From Paratissierella segnis (lineage in GTDB: Bacteria; Bacillota; Clostridia; Tissierellales; Tissierellaceae), in assembly GCF_014385195.1 (NCBI RefSeq), contig NZ_JACRTG010000010.1, positions 1 to 64,000 on the forward strand: 64,000 nt of DNA. The letters run 5' to 3'. The position numbers were made by a program, and so were the translations under genes. Below the pieces are notes generated by a model. It did no database searches. It was not told the origin of the DNA and saw only the letters and a list, made by a program, of their open reading frames with translations. Shown piece after piece: positions 41,701 to 51,381 of the stretch (positions are counted from its first letter, which is position 1; every line of letters begins with the position of its first letter).

Positions 41701-44248
41701 AAATGATATCTTTTAATTTCTTTTCTAATTCTTTTTTAATTTTACTGTCTGATATGTCAGCAATAGCTGTCTCTGCATCCTCAATTGAACCAGTTTTCTT
41801 AACATCTTCAATCAATTCTATAGCTAATTTCGCTTTTTTTATGACTGTCATTCTGCTGATTCGTTGTGTTTTAACTATACTTTCTTTAAGCTTATTTATA
41901 GCCGTATCAGCAATATCTACAGCATTCTGTAATTCAGTTTTATTAGTCTCAGAATATTCCCTAAGATATTTTGCAAGACAAACTTCTGTTTTTCCCATTG
42001 CAGCTGTTGCATCTATTCTATTGTTTAAATCATCCTTTATTATTCCATCCGGAAGCAGCTTAACAGCTTCCCTTGCTAAAGCAATATCTATGTCTTTCAT
42101 GCTTTTTTCTGCCTTTTCTACTGCCTTTACAGCTTTTGTCACTAAATCTGATGAATCTATTGCCGATTCTACCCTATCTAATCTAGCATTTAAAGTATTT
42201 ATTTCTGTTTGATAATCTTTACTAATATTATCTATAGCTTTTCTTGATGATGTAACATAAGTCATTTTTAGGGGGATTGCAGTTTCTGCTTTTTCTACTG
42301 CTTTCATCGCAGTTATTACCAGCTTAATAGCCTTTATTCTATTTTGTTGATTAGTTCTAACACCCATATCCTTAATTTTCTTAATTTCTTGTTCAGCTAC
42401 TTTAACAAATTCTTCAGATTTATCAATTCTACTTATTAATGAATCTTGAGGATCTAATATATCTTCTACAGGGATATTTTTTATACTATCATCTGCATTA
42501 TTTATTGATTTTATTGCATCTACTGCAATTTTAACATTATCTATTCTCCCTTGTAATTGTTTCTTTATAGATTCAGTTTTAATATTTTCTATTGCAGCAT
42601 TCGCGTCATTAATTTTATCATCTAAACCCTCTATTTTATTGTTTCTTAAGTTGCTTTCTATTTCTTCTACTATTTCTTTAACTTCATTGATTAATTTCTG
42701 TTCTTTTTCATTATCATCTATTTCATCTTGTAAAGCTTTTATTCTATCCTTTAGATTTGTCTTTGTTTCTCCTTCTTTAAGATTATCAACTGAATCAAAT
42801 GCTTTCTCTATATCATCTAGTAATTTAGTTCTTTCCGCCTTTTCCACAGCAATGGTAGCTTCTAAGATTTTTATTCTTTCTTCTAGCTCTGTTCTTTGTT
42901 CCTGTCTTACAATTTTAACTGCATCTTTAGCAAGGATAATGTCTTCCTCAGATTTTGTTCTTTCAGCCTTTTGTATTGCAGCAACAGCTGCTTCCAGAGC
43001 ATTTATTCTTTCTTCTAGATCTTTATTTGCAATCATGGTAATTGATTCTTTGGCGGCTAAAATATCATTCATTTGAAAAGTTTTTTCTGCTTTTGTTACT
43101 GCTTTAATTACAATTGACTCTTTTTTCTTGAGGATTTTATTTGTTAAATCATCTATTTTCCCTTCCAGTTCTTCAAAAGCTGTGCTTAAAGTTCCATCTT
43201 GATATTTATCTACTTCGCTCTTTAATATATCTTTTAATTCATCGTAGTTCTTTTTCTTCTCTTCTATGGTTATAAGCTTCTGCTTAGATTCTTTAATCTT
43301 TTCTATTGATGTATCTTCAGATATATTTTTGATATCATTAATTGTTTTATCTATATCTTTTTTAATTAGCTCTATTTCATATATTAGTTGTTGGACTGTA
43401 GGATTGCTCCCTACATATTTTTCATCTGCAAAAACCTTTCCCCTATGTCTATCAAAATTCCAGATAGATTTATCCTTTAGTATCAAGAAACACTTATCAC
43501 TAACAACATTATCCTCAATACTTTCCTGTCTACCATCCACATGATACCATAGACCTTGAACCTTCACTAAATTCCATATGCTTCCTTCTTCTTCAACTTT
43601 CCCAATGGCAATATCATTATCGTATCCCAGTTCATCCATCATCATCGCAAATAGGATTGTATATGAGCTTTTATCAAGAATATCCTTATCATCTTGTTTA
43701 TGAATAAATATTCCCTTAATTTCAGATACTTCCTTACCTTCGACATTACTCAAGGCACCAACTATAAAATCATAGGCGTACTTTATTTTCTCATAATCAG
43801 TAAATTTAATTTTAATTATATTGTATTGTTCATTAAGATTTGCCCTTAAACTATCAAAATCCTGTTTAATGTATTTATACTCTATTTGATGGGTTACACT
43901 TTTTAAAACTTTTGTGGTTTCATCAAGTACAGGAACGATTGTCTTATTTGTTATATTTAACTCCCCTAGGTGATAAGGGGTTGAACTCAATGCTTCTTTA
44001 AATTCATTTTCAATTTTAATACGGGCCATGTTCTCTGAAGTAAAGATTTCACTTCCATTAAAATTAATAATTATACTCTCTTCCTGATTCATAATACCAT
44101 TTTTAAGCTTCTCCCTATATTCATTCCAATCCTTTACAGTGTATGTACCTGCAAACACTGTAGATGGCATAATCATAGGTATGATTATCGACATAACTAA
44201 TATTAAACCTATACATCTATGCACTATATTTTTAATTTTATTATTCAA
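38711..44248 (-). CDS. secreted 1845-residue helical-repeat protein
   Basis: Signal peptide at about 1-33. Residues about 90-270 look like a transglutaminase-like domain: AYDFIVGAL, LFAMMMDELGYDNDIAIGKV, SIWNLVKVQGLWYHVDG. The catalytic Cys (expected near 190) is Lys/Ser and the His of the usual HAWN is replaced (SIWN), so only the Asp remains. Residues about 290-1610 contain roughly twenty degenerate helical units of 45-65 residues built on AxxAVxxAEK, DIxxAKxAV and RIxALEAxI. A Gly/Asn linker (about 1620-1655) leads to a copper-amine-oxidase-N-type domain (about 1725-1845). No LPXTG, SLH or lipobox is present. TTG start at 44248 follows AAGGAGG. It looks like a surface stalk or adhesin, role unknown. 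Confidence 0.85.
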   Translation of the reverse strand: MNNKIKNIVHRCIGLILVMSIIIPMIMPSTVFAGTYTVKDWNEYREKLKNGIMNQEESIIINFNGSEIFTSENMARIKIENEFKEALSSTPYHLGELNITNKTIVPVLDETTKVLKSVTHQIEYKYIKQDFDSLRANLNEQYNIIKIKFTDYEKIKYAYDFIVGALSNVEGKEVSEIKGIFIHKQDDKDILDKSSYTILFAMMMDELGYDNDIAIGKVEEEGSIWNLVKVQGLWYHVDGRQESIEDNVVSDKCFLILKDKSIWNFDRHRGKVFADEKYVGSNPTVQQLIYEIELIKKDIDKTINDIKNISEDTSIEKIKESKQKLITIEEKKKNYDELKDILKSEVDKYQDGTLSTAFEELEGKIDDLTNKILKKKESIVIKAVTKAEKTFQMNDILAAKESITMIANKDLEERINALEAAVAAIQKAERTKSEEDIILAKDAVKIVRQEQRTELEERIKILEATIAVEKAERTKLLDDIEKAFDSVDNLKEGETKTNLKDRIKALQDEIDDNEKEQKLINEVKEIVEEIESNLRNNKIEGLDDKINDANAAIENIKTESIKKQLQGRIDNVKIAVDAIKSINNADDSIKNIPVEDILDPQDSLISRIDKSEEFVKVAEQEIKKIKDMGVRTNQQNRIKAIKLVITAMKAVEKAETAIPLKMTYVTSSRKAIDNISKDYQTEINTLNARLDRVESAIDSSDLVTKAVKAVEKAEKSMKDIDIALAREAVKLLPDGIIKDDLNNRIDATAAMGKTEVCLAKYLREYSETNKTELQNAVDIADTAINKLKESIVKTQRISRMTVIKKAKLAIELIEDVKKTGSIEDAETAIADISDSKIKKELEKKLKDIISMIDTDKKIENAEKAVNEAITSLTTEGTLSSDNILAVKEAEEAVKNLPTSNIKKEFQATIKELNNAIKAKQTVENAEIKAENGTLTAKDVTAAEKALLNINPDYKPGLDDRVNALRAKLEKNEAADLLKKAKEAVKKAEETKLSKDITAAKKAIDLVKDQTEKDKLTEEIETLEVSIAENLVKYAEESALHNSKTLSKDITTAKNAVAAISNKAEYRDKISNLNARIRALESYVQTIKVLENAEKNRNEINKNAAGTALEDFKSIIEKIADEDKTIYEGMISDISSRIKAIEDYLKDEGAKVTEAEEAVLEAEGEMKKDSEPSNETIQKAQKAIDKVTDKKLRASLQKRLDAIQIAKDAKAAVARAEAYPTEKSVKDAETALNKVDGRYKDIIEHLGKIIADLKNQLDISKKVAEATKLVEKAVESRIAADSIKARFAVDELKDLAEDSYNRLKKILDDLDQSIGEEEINETEALKAANEALNDVFKIIDETNTFISKIIEGADDETDKIKAAYEMIDDAKNQVIKANAAVRKLSNQKDLLAQIDYANEEIELSEDNIDVKEAVRLVNIASYSVDKAKDEQGKSQARLDIAAARRAIDRIGHNKNKDIKKTILNTINAIEGKLITDNDQELIDLAVKAVNDAADLLAESIRKGNVMNEQEKIDKVIFAAKMAIGWISDNNKAAKDTLTGFLNDIDAMYKAEKEGILNEERIKNAENAVEAAEEKYRSGSDELESYIRIARLRVKIIINDGPDTKAKIDELNARLDAIEGKGSGGSGGNNGGGSGNGGNDKPGTGGNKPGGSNLPGNIIPTTPLPNNKRIIGVTEPEWGKTKELKKTIPTTGIPTSDAAAFRIYESKLRITELSNILKTTKNANTRLVVRGKNVTLDTKLYIYDSINNSILLPVKTIGDELGFSVSLINGPGTKRLLLNGVVYGETKSIIMDIGSEHSYINGSLVNLPSKPVIIEGRAYMPVDFMVEHLGLNFSYYNDGGSIQLLIN

Positions 44249-44362
44249 GTAAAAAACCTCCTTATAAGCATACTTAATATTATTAATATCGGTTAAAGAG
44301 GGTATTTTTTTAAATCTATATTATAAACCTTCCTCGACAATGCTCGGAATTATAATTAACAT

Positions 44363-44397
44363 AAAAAATCCTAAGGACATTTAAATCCCTAGGATTT
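44363..44397 (-). terminator. terminator of SLH-protein gene
   Basis: On the minus strand AAATCCTA (44397-44390) pairs with TAGGATTT (44373-44366), then T-run. It separates the SLH gene from the giant gene. Confidence 0.85.
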
Positions 44398-44407
44398 CTA
44401 TCATATA

Positions 44408-45994
44408 TTATTTAATTTTTACAAATAAAGCTGCTATCTCTGCTCTTGTTATATTGTTTTTAGGTCTGAATGTTCCATCGGGATATCCTGATATAACTTC
44501 TAGGTCTACAAGCTTTGTAATCTCCGATATATATGATGATATAGCTACGTCGGTAAGCTTCTTACTCATATCGGTATTGTATACAGCTCCTAAATCTAAG
44601 GCATTATCTATTAAAAATGCCACTTCTTCTCTGCTTATAGGTCTATCTATATTTAAATAATTAAATCTATATAGATTATCAGGTGGTACTCTGTCCAAAA
44701 TGGATTTTGACTCTATATATCCCCATGAATTGAGGCTAATCGGAACCATTGCATCTCCTACAACAGGCTTCCCTTTTGCAGGAGTTGCAGCTATTAGTCT
44801 GCTTAACATAACCATAAATTCTTTTACAGTTATATTTCCCTTAGGTCTAAATGTCCCGTCAGGATAACCAGATATCAAGCCCTTTGACACCAATTGACTG
44901 ATGTCTCTTGATGCCCAAAATCCTTTATCTACATCTGTGAAGTTTTTAATTTTGGTTTTTTCCTTCTCTTGTCTCATCACATAAAAATCCTGTTGGGAAT
45001 TAGTTTCAAAATTTAAAACACTTAGCTTGTATATCTTGTTTAGCTCTAAATTTATCTGGTCATTCATCTCGACTGTTTTGTCTGTATCTTCATTGTAGAC
45101 TAACATATAATTCGTATCTATTTTGCTCTTTCCCTTTTTCGAGTTAGTTTCATCTTCATATCTAAAATGGTCGGCAACTTTTATTTTATCATTATATACT
45201 ATATATGGACTAAAATTTACGGGACTTCTTCTGTCTTCAGAATTTTTCCAATCAGGTTTAATAAGTATGTATGCAGTCTCTTCAAAAGTTTTGTCCTTAT
45301 TATTTGTCATGATAACCTTGAATAAACCGTATTTATCAAGCTTAATATTTCCATCTTTATCACAGGATAAGCCGCTCAATTTAAATTTAATATCATTTTT
45401 ATTGTATCGATAATAGTTATCCTTTATGACTTCGTCATATAAACTAAAGGCATTTACGACTTTGCCATATTCCAGTTCAAATATATCCTCAAATCCTTTA
45501 AATTTATTGACCTCGGACTGCCTATTTTTAGCCAATCTCTCCAAAATAAATTCCGGAATATATTTTGTAAGCGGTGCATTATCTTCTTTAATTGAAAAAT
45601 TATAATTGCTTTCATTGTCTGCATAATCTTTTATAGTTATATAGATAGATGAGGGGATTTCAACTTCAATCTCGTATACCTTACCTACCTTTTTTCTGCC
45701 GTCGTATTCATACTCATAATCCTTTAATTTAATTTCATAGGATCGAAACTCCTTATTTATCGTATATATAATTGGTTTTGTAGCCAACTCTTCATCATCC
45801 GATATGCTGAGTCTCAATACTCCATCTTCTACATAAGCATAATCAATTACGGGATTTGTTTTATCTTCATCTGTAGTATTTGTATCTGCCGCTATTGCAT
45901 TGATAGCAATATATTTATCGAAGGGAATGATCCCAAATGATATAGACGCTGCCAAAACAAAAGTTAGCATTACTTTAAGTCTTCTTTTATCCAT
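44408..45994 (-). CDS. S-layer homology domain protein
   Basis: A 528-residue exported protein. Signal peptide at about 1-36, an N-terminal beta-rich region of unknown fold, and three C-terminal SLH domains (about 355-528). The first and third are typical (FTDVDKGFWASRDISQLVSKGLISGYPDGTFRPK and LEVISGYPDGTFRPKNNITRAEIAALF) and the middle one is degenerate. SLH domains bind secondary cell-wall polymer and anchor the protein to peptidoglycan. It precedes the giant protein gene and both are minus-strand exported proteins, so they may form one surface structure. Confidence 0.9.
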   Translation of the reverse strand: MDKRRLKVMLTFVLAASISFGIIPFDKYIAINAIAADTNTTDEDKTNPVIDYAYVEDGVLRLSISDDEELATKPIIYTINKEFRSYEIKLKDYEYEYDGRKKVGKVYEIEVEIPSSIYITIKDYADNESNYNFSIKEDNAPLTKYIPEFILERLAKNRQSEVNKFKGFEDIFELEYGKVVNAFSLYDEVIKDNYYRYNKNDIKFKLSGLSCDKDGNIKLDKYGLFKVIMTNNKDKTFEETAYILIKPDWKNSEDRRSPVNFSPYIVYNDKIKVADHFRYEDETNSKKGKSKIDTNYMLVYNEDTDKTVEMNDQINLELNKIYKLSVLNFETNSQQDFYVMRQEKEKTKIKNFTDVDKGFWASRDISQLVSKGLISGYPDGTFRPKGNITVKEFMVMLSRLIAATPAKGKPVVGDAMVPISLNSWGYIESKSILDRVPPDNLYRFNYLNIDRPISREEVAFLIDNALDLGAVYNTDMSKKLTDVAISSYISEITKLVDLEVISGYPDGTFRPKNNITRAEIAALFVKIK

Positions 45995-46048
45995 TCATTT
46001 TCCTCCTTTCATGCTTTTAAATATTTCAATAATTAAAATAGGATAATT

Positions 46049-47068
46049 TTAAAGAGTCATATCTCCTTTTTTAATCCAACCTATCTTCCTTAGCCATTCG
46101 GATACTATGAACGATATAATTCCCGGCAAAACAAAGTGCATCAAGATTATCAATACTATCACTCTCGGACTTGAACCCATTGTATCAATAGTTGCGAACT
46201 GTCCCACCAGTCCGCTGGTTCCCATACCTGCTCCTATGCTATTTCCCTCCATCTTCAATACATATGATGATATAGGTCCTAATATTGCAGAGGATACAAT
46301 TGCAGGAATCCATATTAATGGATTTTTTACTATATTTGACATTTGTATCATGGAAGTTCCTATCCCTTGAGCAATAAATCCGCCTATTCCATTTTCTCTA
46401 TAGGATGCAACGGCAAAGCCTATCATATTTGCTGCACATCCCACTGTTGAAGCCCCGGCTGCCAATCCTGACAGTTTCAATGATATTGCTAAAGCTGCCG
46501 AACTGATCGGAAGCGTAAGTATAATTCCCATTACAACAGAGACTATTATCCCCATGGGAATAGGATGCAATTCGGTTGCCATATTAATAAAATCGCCAAC
46601 ATAATCCAAAGCTACCGTTATATATGGTGATACATGTTTAGCTACTAATCCCCCGACTAAAATGGTAGAAATAGGAACCAAGACTATGTCCACCTTTGTC
46701 TTTCCACTAATCATTTTTGATACTTCAGCACCTATTAATGATGCTATCATAGCCCCAACAGGTTCACCTGTATTTATTATAGCAGCAGCTCCATCAAAGG
46801 ATATGCTGCCGGCACCTAAAGTCCCCGTAACCACAGATGCGAAAATTCCCAATGGAGGTGCACCTATGCTATGAGCAACCCCTGCCCCTATTGCAGGCCC
46901 CATCAGCTTTTGAGCTATATTACCAAAATTTATCAACATAGGAACATCTAATAAAGTACCTATTTGCTTAATTATAAGTCCGATAATTAACGATGAAAAT
47001 AATCCCAATGCCATTCCGTTAAAAACGTTTACTATGTAGTCCTGTATTCCTTTGCCTTTTTTAGCCAT
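46049..47068 (-). CDS. PTS-type EIIC membrane protein, orphan
   Basis: A 339-residue protein with about ten membrane segments and glycine-rich motifs (GPAIGAGVAHSIGAPPLGIFASVVTG) of the PTS_EIIC_2 group (PF13303). No EIIA or EIIB gene is adjacent, so PTS-driven sugar transport cannot be assumed; related orphan proteins are annotated as regulators or transporters. Its neighbour upstream is a repeat-filled gap. Confidence 0.75.
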   Translation of the reverse strand: MAKKGKGIQDYIVNVFNGMALGLFSSLIIGLIIKQIGTLLDVPMLINFGNIAQKLMGPAIGAGVAHSIGAPPLGIFASVVTGTLGAGSISFDGAAAIINTGEPVGAMIASLIGAEVSKMISGKTKVDIVLVPISTILVGGLVAKHVSPYITVALDYVGDFINMATELHPIPMGIIVSVVMGIILTLPISSAALAISLKLSGLAAGASTVGCAANMIGFAVASYRENGIGGFIAQGIGTSMIQMSNIVKNPLIWIPAIVSSAILGPISSYVLKMEGNSIGAGMGTSGLVGQFATIDTMGSSPRVIVLIILMHFVLPGIISFIVSEWLRKIGWIKKGDMTL

Positions 47069-47096
47069 ATAACACCTCTTATATATAGATTTAATT

Positions 47097-47412
47097 ATAA
47101 TTCACAATTCACAATTCACAATTAAAACCGGAGATCCTTCGTTTCACTCAAGGATGACACCTGCGGTGTCAATGCACAATTGAAAGCATTAGTCGTCATT
47201 GTAGTGGTGGATGACCCTTCGCCCCTAAGAATCTCTCCTTATTGACACTAAAGCTCGACCACAGCAGTTCTTCTCTCTTAGATATTCACTCTTTACTATC
47301 TTTTCATTGTGCATTATGACCTGTGAATTGTGAATTGCTTTTCATATCTTTCAACTGTTGTTCACTGTTCACTGTTACTTATTCACTGATTCTCTCTTAC
47401 CTATTACCTGTT
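47097..47412 (+). repeat. mosaic intergenic repeat, copy D
   Basis: The longest copy, about 315 bases. CACAATT units (47099-47122), CCGGAGATCCTTCG block (47128-47160), a partly inverted block around CGTCATTGTAGTGG, AAAGCTCGACC (47250-47260), then GTGAATTGTGAATTG (47322-47337) and TTCACTG units (47358-47388). It fills the gap between the EIIC gene and the dnaC-like gene. Confidence 0.88.
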
Positions 47413-48393
47413 TTACTCCCACCTTAAATCCTTACCAAAGAATTTTAATGGAATAAATTTATCTAAGATTCTGGAAAAAACCCTATCAGTATAAATCTCT
47501 GTAATTTCTTTAGGAGTTAAATTGGTTGAGATTATGGTTTTTTTCCCTGATATCAACCTAGTATTGACTATATTAAAGATTTCAGCATTTGTAAAAGTAT
47601 TTGAAACTTCAGTTCCCAAATCATCAATTATCAATAAATCCGCTTCAAACAATAAATTATATTTAAAATCATTTAAATCGTCATTATCTTTTCCAAATCT
47701 ACGTCTTTCCAAGATATCCAATATCGTAAAAGCTGTTTGATAAATTACTATTTTATTTTTATCTAGCAATACCTTAGCTATACAATTGCAAAGGAATGTC
47801 TTTCCAAGCCCGGTTGTCCCATAAAAAATCAAATTCTCGCCGTTGTTTTCTTCAAAATTGTTTACAAAGCCTTCCGCTATTCCAACAATATTGATCATAT
47901 TTTGCCTAGGTGTCATTTTCTCACCTTCAAAAGTTTCATCTTTAAAAACATTGATATCGAAGGTTTGAAAGTTTTCTTTTTTTAATATGCTTTCCAAATT
48001 GGACATTTTGTAAGCTCTCATCGCTAAAGCCTGTTTAAGACAATGACATTTTTCACCACTATCCAGATACCCGGTATCCTTGCAGCTATCGCAAAAATAT
48101 CTCATTTCCATATAGTCAGGCTGTATATTGCTTTCTGTAAGTAAATATGCCTTCTCCATCTTAAGTGTTTCTATGTTCTTTTTAGTCTTTTTTGCAATAT
48201 CCAAGTAGCCATTGGGATTATTGAGGATATGTTTTGACATGACGATTCCGGTTTTCATGATTTCTTCATCTATTTTTTTAATTCTTGGTATCTTTTTATA
48301 AACTTCATTAGTTCTTCTTTGCTTGTCCCTTTCTTGCCAATCCCTTTTTCTCTCATATTCACTTAAAATTTCTCTCATCATATCCGTATACAT
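47413..48393 (-). CDS. DnaC/DnaI-like helicase loader
   Basis: A 326-residue AAA+ protein with an N-terminal region containing a Cys-rich zinc site (CDSCKDTGYLDSGEKCHC, about 105-122) and Walker A GTTGLGKTFLCN. The Walker B is LLIIDDLGTE. This matches DnaI/DnaC-type loaders that deliver DnaB to DNA. It starts 2 bases after the DnaD-like gene, as in clostridial primosome pairs. Confidence 0.9.
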   Translation of the reverse strand: MYTDMMREILSEYERKRDWQERDKQRRTNEVYKKIPRIKKIDEEIMKTGIVMSKHILNNPNGYLDIAKKTKKNIETLKMEKAYLLTESNIQPDYMEMRYFCDSCKDTGYLDSGEKCHCLKQALAMRAYKMSNLESILKKENFQTFDINVFKDETFEGEKMTPRQNMINIVGIAEGFVNNFEENNGENLIFYGTTGLGKTFLCNCIAKVLLDKNKIVIYQTAFTILDILERRRFGKDNDDLNDFKYNLLFEADLLIIDDLGTEVSNTFTNAEIFNIVNTRLISGKKTIISTNLTPKEITEIYTDRVFSRILDKFIPLKFFGKDLRWE

Positions 48394-48395
48394 AC

Positions 48396-49475
48396 CTAAT
48401 CTCCTTTAATTTTAAGAAAATGAGCTTCTCTCTTCCTTCTTGCAATCTCTTCTAATTCATCTGCTGAATATTTATTTGACCTTTGTTCAAAATTATGAAA
48501 TCTCGTCTTGTTCGATATATTTTTTTTAGTTGGATTCTTGTTCGTCTTTATTTCCTTTTTCTCCGGTGGCTTATCCATAATTTCTATATCTTCAATCTTT
48601 CTGATGCCTTTCTTATACCAGCTGGAAATAACCCCATCTATATAGCTAACAGTTGGGTTTGAAGCCTTGCTTGAACTTTCGCAGCCTTTGAGAATTATCT
48701 CCATTGAATAGCTATATTCATCCAGCCATTTATCTATAATCTTCATATCTCCTTCAGTAATATTTCTATTTACCAGTCCAATTGATTTCATGATTCTTTG
48801 ATACTGATAAAATCTTTCATCGTTTAATTTAAAATGTTCTAATAAGGCTTCGATATTTGTCACGCCTTTATCATACCAATTTCTAATAATGCCTTCTATG
48901 TATTTTATACTCTTTATACCTTTTCGTTCAATACTATAATAAAATGCCTTCTCTATTACATCCGGGTTCATGTTGTAATCATGTATCCAGCCTAAGATTT
49001 GTAATTTTTCGGTAGGGACTGTTTGCCTTCTCATGATGTTGTCGATATTATTAAACATATTATTTATTGCCGGCATTTGATTTGCTTCTATAAGGTCCTT
49101 CATACTATATCTAAATTTTTTATTTCCTGTTTCTTCTTTATTTAATATGCTTAAATTATTCTTTATATAGAGCTGTTTAAGATTTAAAAATTTAACACCG
49201 TAGTTGACTTCTGTCTTATCTATTTTTTCGATTATGCCTTTTTCTTCCCAAAAATCCCATGCACCAAGTACATCCTCCAATGGAATATTTAAATGTTTTG
49301 CTATAGTCATATTTGTTACTTCAATTTTCTCATCTTTATCATGAGCATATTTATAGCCTAATAAATACACCTTAACATAAGTGCCATTTGCCATAGGCAT
49401 ATAATCATTTATAAAAATATTTTCTATAGGAGTATCTCCCAAGTCCATATCAGTAATTTCAAGGTTGAAACTCAT
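48396..49475 (-). CDS. DnaD-domain primosome protein
   Basis: A 359-residue protein. The N-terminal part looks like the winged helix of replication-initiation DnaB/DnaD proteins and the two DnaB_2/DnaD-type helical modules appear near 140-220 and 225-290 (ILGWIHDYNMNPDVIEKAFYYSIERKGIKS and MKIIDKWLDEYSYSMEIILKGCESS). These proteins remodel DNA for helicase loading. It forms a unit with the loader gene downstream. The C-terminal KKK-rich tail is typical of this group. Confidence 0.9.
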   Translation of the reverse strand: MSFNLEITDMDLGDTPIENIFINDYMPMANGTYVKVYLLGYKYAHDKDEKIEVTNMTIAKHLNIPLEDVLGAWDFWEEKGIIEKIDKTEVNYGVKFLNLKQLYIKNNLSILNKEETGNKKFRYSMKDLIEANQMPAINNMFNNIDNIMRRQTVPTEKLQILGWIHDYNMNPDVIEKAFYYSIERKGIKSIKYIEGIIRNWYDKGVTNIEALLEHFKLNDERFYQYQRIMKSIGLVNRNITEGDMKIIDKWLDEYSYSMEIILKGCESSSKASNPTVSYIDGVISSWYKKGIRKIEDIEIMDKPPEKKEIKTNKNPTKKNISNKTRFHNFEQRSNKYSADELEEIARRKREAHFLKIKGD

Positions 49476-49486
49476 TTTATCAACTC

Positions 49487-50080
49487 CTATGATTGCTTTT
49501 TAAGAAAAATTCCTTTATCCAATTTCATTTTGTAGATATAATTATATATCTTTTTATCGGTAATTACAAAAGAAGATTTTTCATCCAGAAAATACGGATT
49601 GTTAGTGTCCAGCTTATGGTCATAGAATTCATCAAGGTAGTAGCCAACAGGTTTAAATCCCATTTTTTCATATAATCTATATGCCCTTTTATTAAACTCT
49701 GCTACCTCAAGATACATCTTTTTCATCTTCATTTTAGTAAAGTAATGATTGAGAAAGGTGGAAAGGCACTCCGTTCCATACCCTAAAGAAACATAATTTG
49801 GATCAAAAACTATTCCCAATGTAGACTCTCTTTTTATCCTTCTTATATCCTTTATCCCCATATAACCAATAAGTTTCGCCTCTCCGTCAAATATCCCGTA
49901 GTATTTGTTGTTAAGGCTAAAAGTCTTTGATCTATACCACGTCTTAAGTTCTTTATCATTCATATCCGGGAAATTGTAATCACCTAATAACGGATTGTCA
50001 TGATACCCCCAATTGCGCATTTGATACACATCAGCTAATTTAAGTCCGCTTATCTTTATTCGAGAACCACTGATTTCCAT
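49487..50080 (-). CDS. GNAT-family N-acetyltransferase
   Basis: A 197-residue GNAT protein of the RimJ-like type. GIVFDPNYVSLGYGTECLSTFLNHYF is motif A and AEFNKRAYRLYEKMGFKPVGYY is motif B. The substrate is unknown. It lies 11 bases upstream of the dnaD-like gene. Confidence 0.85.
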   Translation of the reverse strand: MEISGSRIKISGLKLADVYQMRNWGYHDNPLLGDYNFPDMNDKELKTWYRSKTFSLNNKYYGIFDGEAKLIGYMGIKDIRRIKRESTLGIVFDPNYVSLGYGTECLSTFLNHYFTKMKMKKMYLEVAEFNKRAYRLYEKMGFKPVGYYLDEFYDHKLDTNNPYFLDEKSSFVITDKKIYNYIYKMKLDKGIFLKKQS

Positions 50081-50106
50081 AATTCCTCCTGAATAAAAAA
50101 GGGTGG

Positions 50107-51330
50107 TTAGTTTCCACCCCTATTGTCTAATTCCAACAACCTTTTACCGAATCCCATGCCATATTCAACTGCTTGTTCATCTGATTTATCATACGGAATA
50201 AAGTTTACCTTTAAGCCATCTTCGTCATAAATTTTAAGCTTTAAATTTTTTAAATTATCCTGTATAATCTTTACTGCTTCTCCGCTCCAACCGTAGGAAC
50301 CAAAGGCTCCGGCTAATTTTCCCTTATTTCTAATCGGATTTATAATAGCTAATAGCTTATAGATTGGCAATAAAATGTTTTGATTTATAGTAGGGCTGCC
50401 TATAATAAAAGCGGAAGATTTATATACCTTATCCTCCAATTCTTCAATATTTACGTGCTCTATATCCATCAATTCAACTTCAATATCTCCGGCCATCTTT
50501 ATGCCTTCAGCAATCTTTTCCGCAATTTTCTTAGTATTTCCATAGGCAGAAACATAGGCAATAAATACCTTCGAATCTTTATGGGAACTTTCCGTTTCAG
50601 CGGAAATTTCTCTCGACCATTCAACATACTTTTGCCAATTTGATCTTAAGATAGGTCCATGCCCGGGACAAATTACATCAATTTCCAAATCGGAAATTTT
50701 GTCAATTGCTTCTAACATATAATTACTAAATGGCTTTAAAATAACATCAAAATAATATTTAAATGAATCATCAAAATCATCGACTAAGTCATCAAACATT
50801 CTTTCATCACAATAATGACAGCCAAATGAATCACAAGTAAACAACATTTTATCTTCTATTAAATAGGTATACATAGTATCCGGCCAATGTAAAAAAGGTG
50901 CTTGTATAAATTTAAGTGTCTTGTTGCCCAAATCAATTGTATCTCCATTTTTTACAACCATAGACTTGAAGTCCTTATCTACCATGTGTTTTAAGAAGTT
51001 GATTGCTGACCTGCTTCCAACAACTGTTGCATTTAGTGCCAAATCAAGCAAATAGGTCAAGTTTCCTGAATGATCCGGCTCTGTGTGATTTAAAATTATA
51101 TATTCGATATCCTCAAAATCCGTAACCTGCTTTATTTTATCCAAATAGGTATCTCTAAATGTAGCTTTAGTTGTTTCTATTATAGCCTTTTTATCCGCAT
51201 CTATAAAATATGAGTTATATGTTGTACCATATTTAGTCTCCATCACAACATCAAAAGTTACTAAACCAGGATCCAATACTCCTACCCATTTAACCGATTC
51301 GTTTACCGGCAATACTTTATTATCAATCAT
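50107..51330 (-). CDS. flavodiiron protein (FprA-like)
   Basis: A 407-residue protein. An N-terminal metallo-beta-lactamase-like diiron domain with ILNHTEPDHSG (about 79-89), FLHWPDTMYTY and CPGHGP supplies the iron ligands, and a C-terminal flavodoxin domain starts near 250 (VFIAYVSAYGNTKKIAEKIAEG). It reduces oxygen or nitric oxide and so protects anaerobes. Start at 51330 follows AAAGGGAGGTAGATC; an upstream ATG at 51396 reads through CACAATT repeats and lacks a ribosome site. Confidence 0.95.
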   Translation of the reverse strand: MIDNKVLPVNESVKWVGVLDPGLVTFDVVMETKYGTTYNSYFIDADKKAIIETTKATFRDTYLDKIKQVTDFEDIEYIILNHTEPDHSGNLTYLLDLALNATVVGSRSAINFLKHMVDKDFKSMVVKNGDTIDLGNKTLKFIQAPFLHWPDTMYTYLIEDKMLFTCDSFGCHYCDERMFDDLVDDFDDSFKYYFDVILKPFSNYMLEAIDKISDLEIDVICPGHGPILRSNWQKYVEWSREISAETESSHKDSKVFIAYVSAYGNTKKIAEKIAEGIKMAGDIEVELMDIEHVNIEELEDKVYKSSAFIIGSPTINQNILLPIYKLLAIINPIRNKGKLAGAFGSYGWSGEAVKIIQDNLKNLKLKIYDEDGLKVNFIPYDKSDEQAVEYGMGFGKRLLELDNRGGN

Positions 51331-51381
51331 TGATCTACCTCCCTTTTCTATGTATTTATATATACCCATCATATGGGAGGA

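Noticed and set aside
47097..47412. CRISPR-like array because of repeated CACAATT words.
   Set aside because: The repeats are 7-base degenerate tandem words without regular unique spacers, and no cas genes are near.
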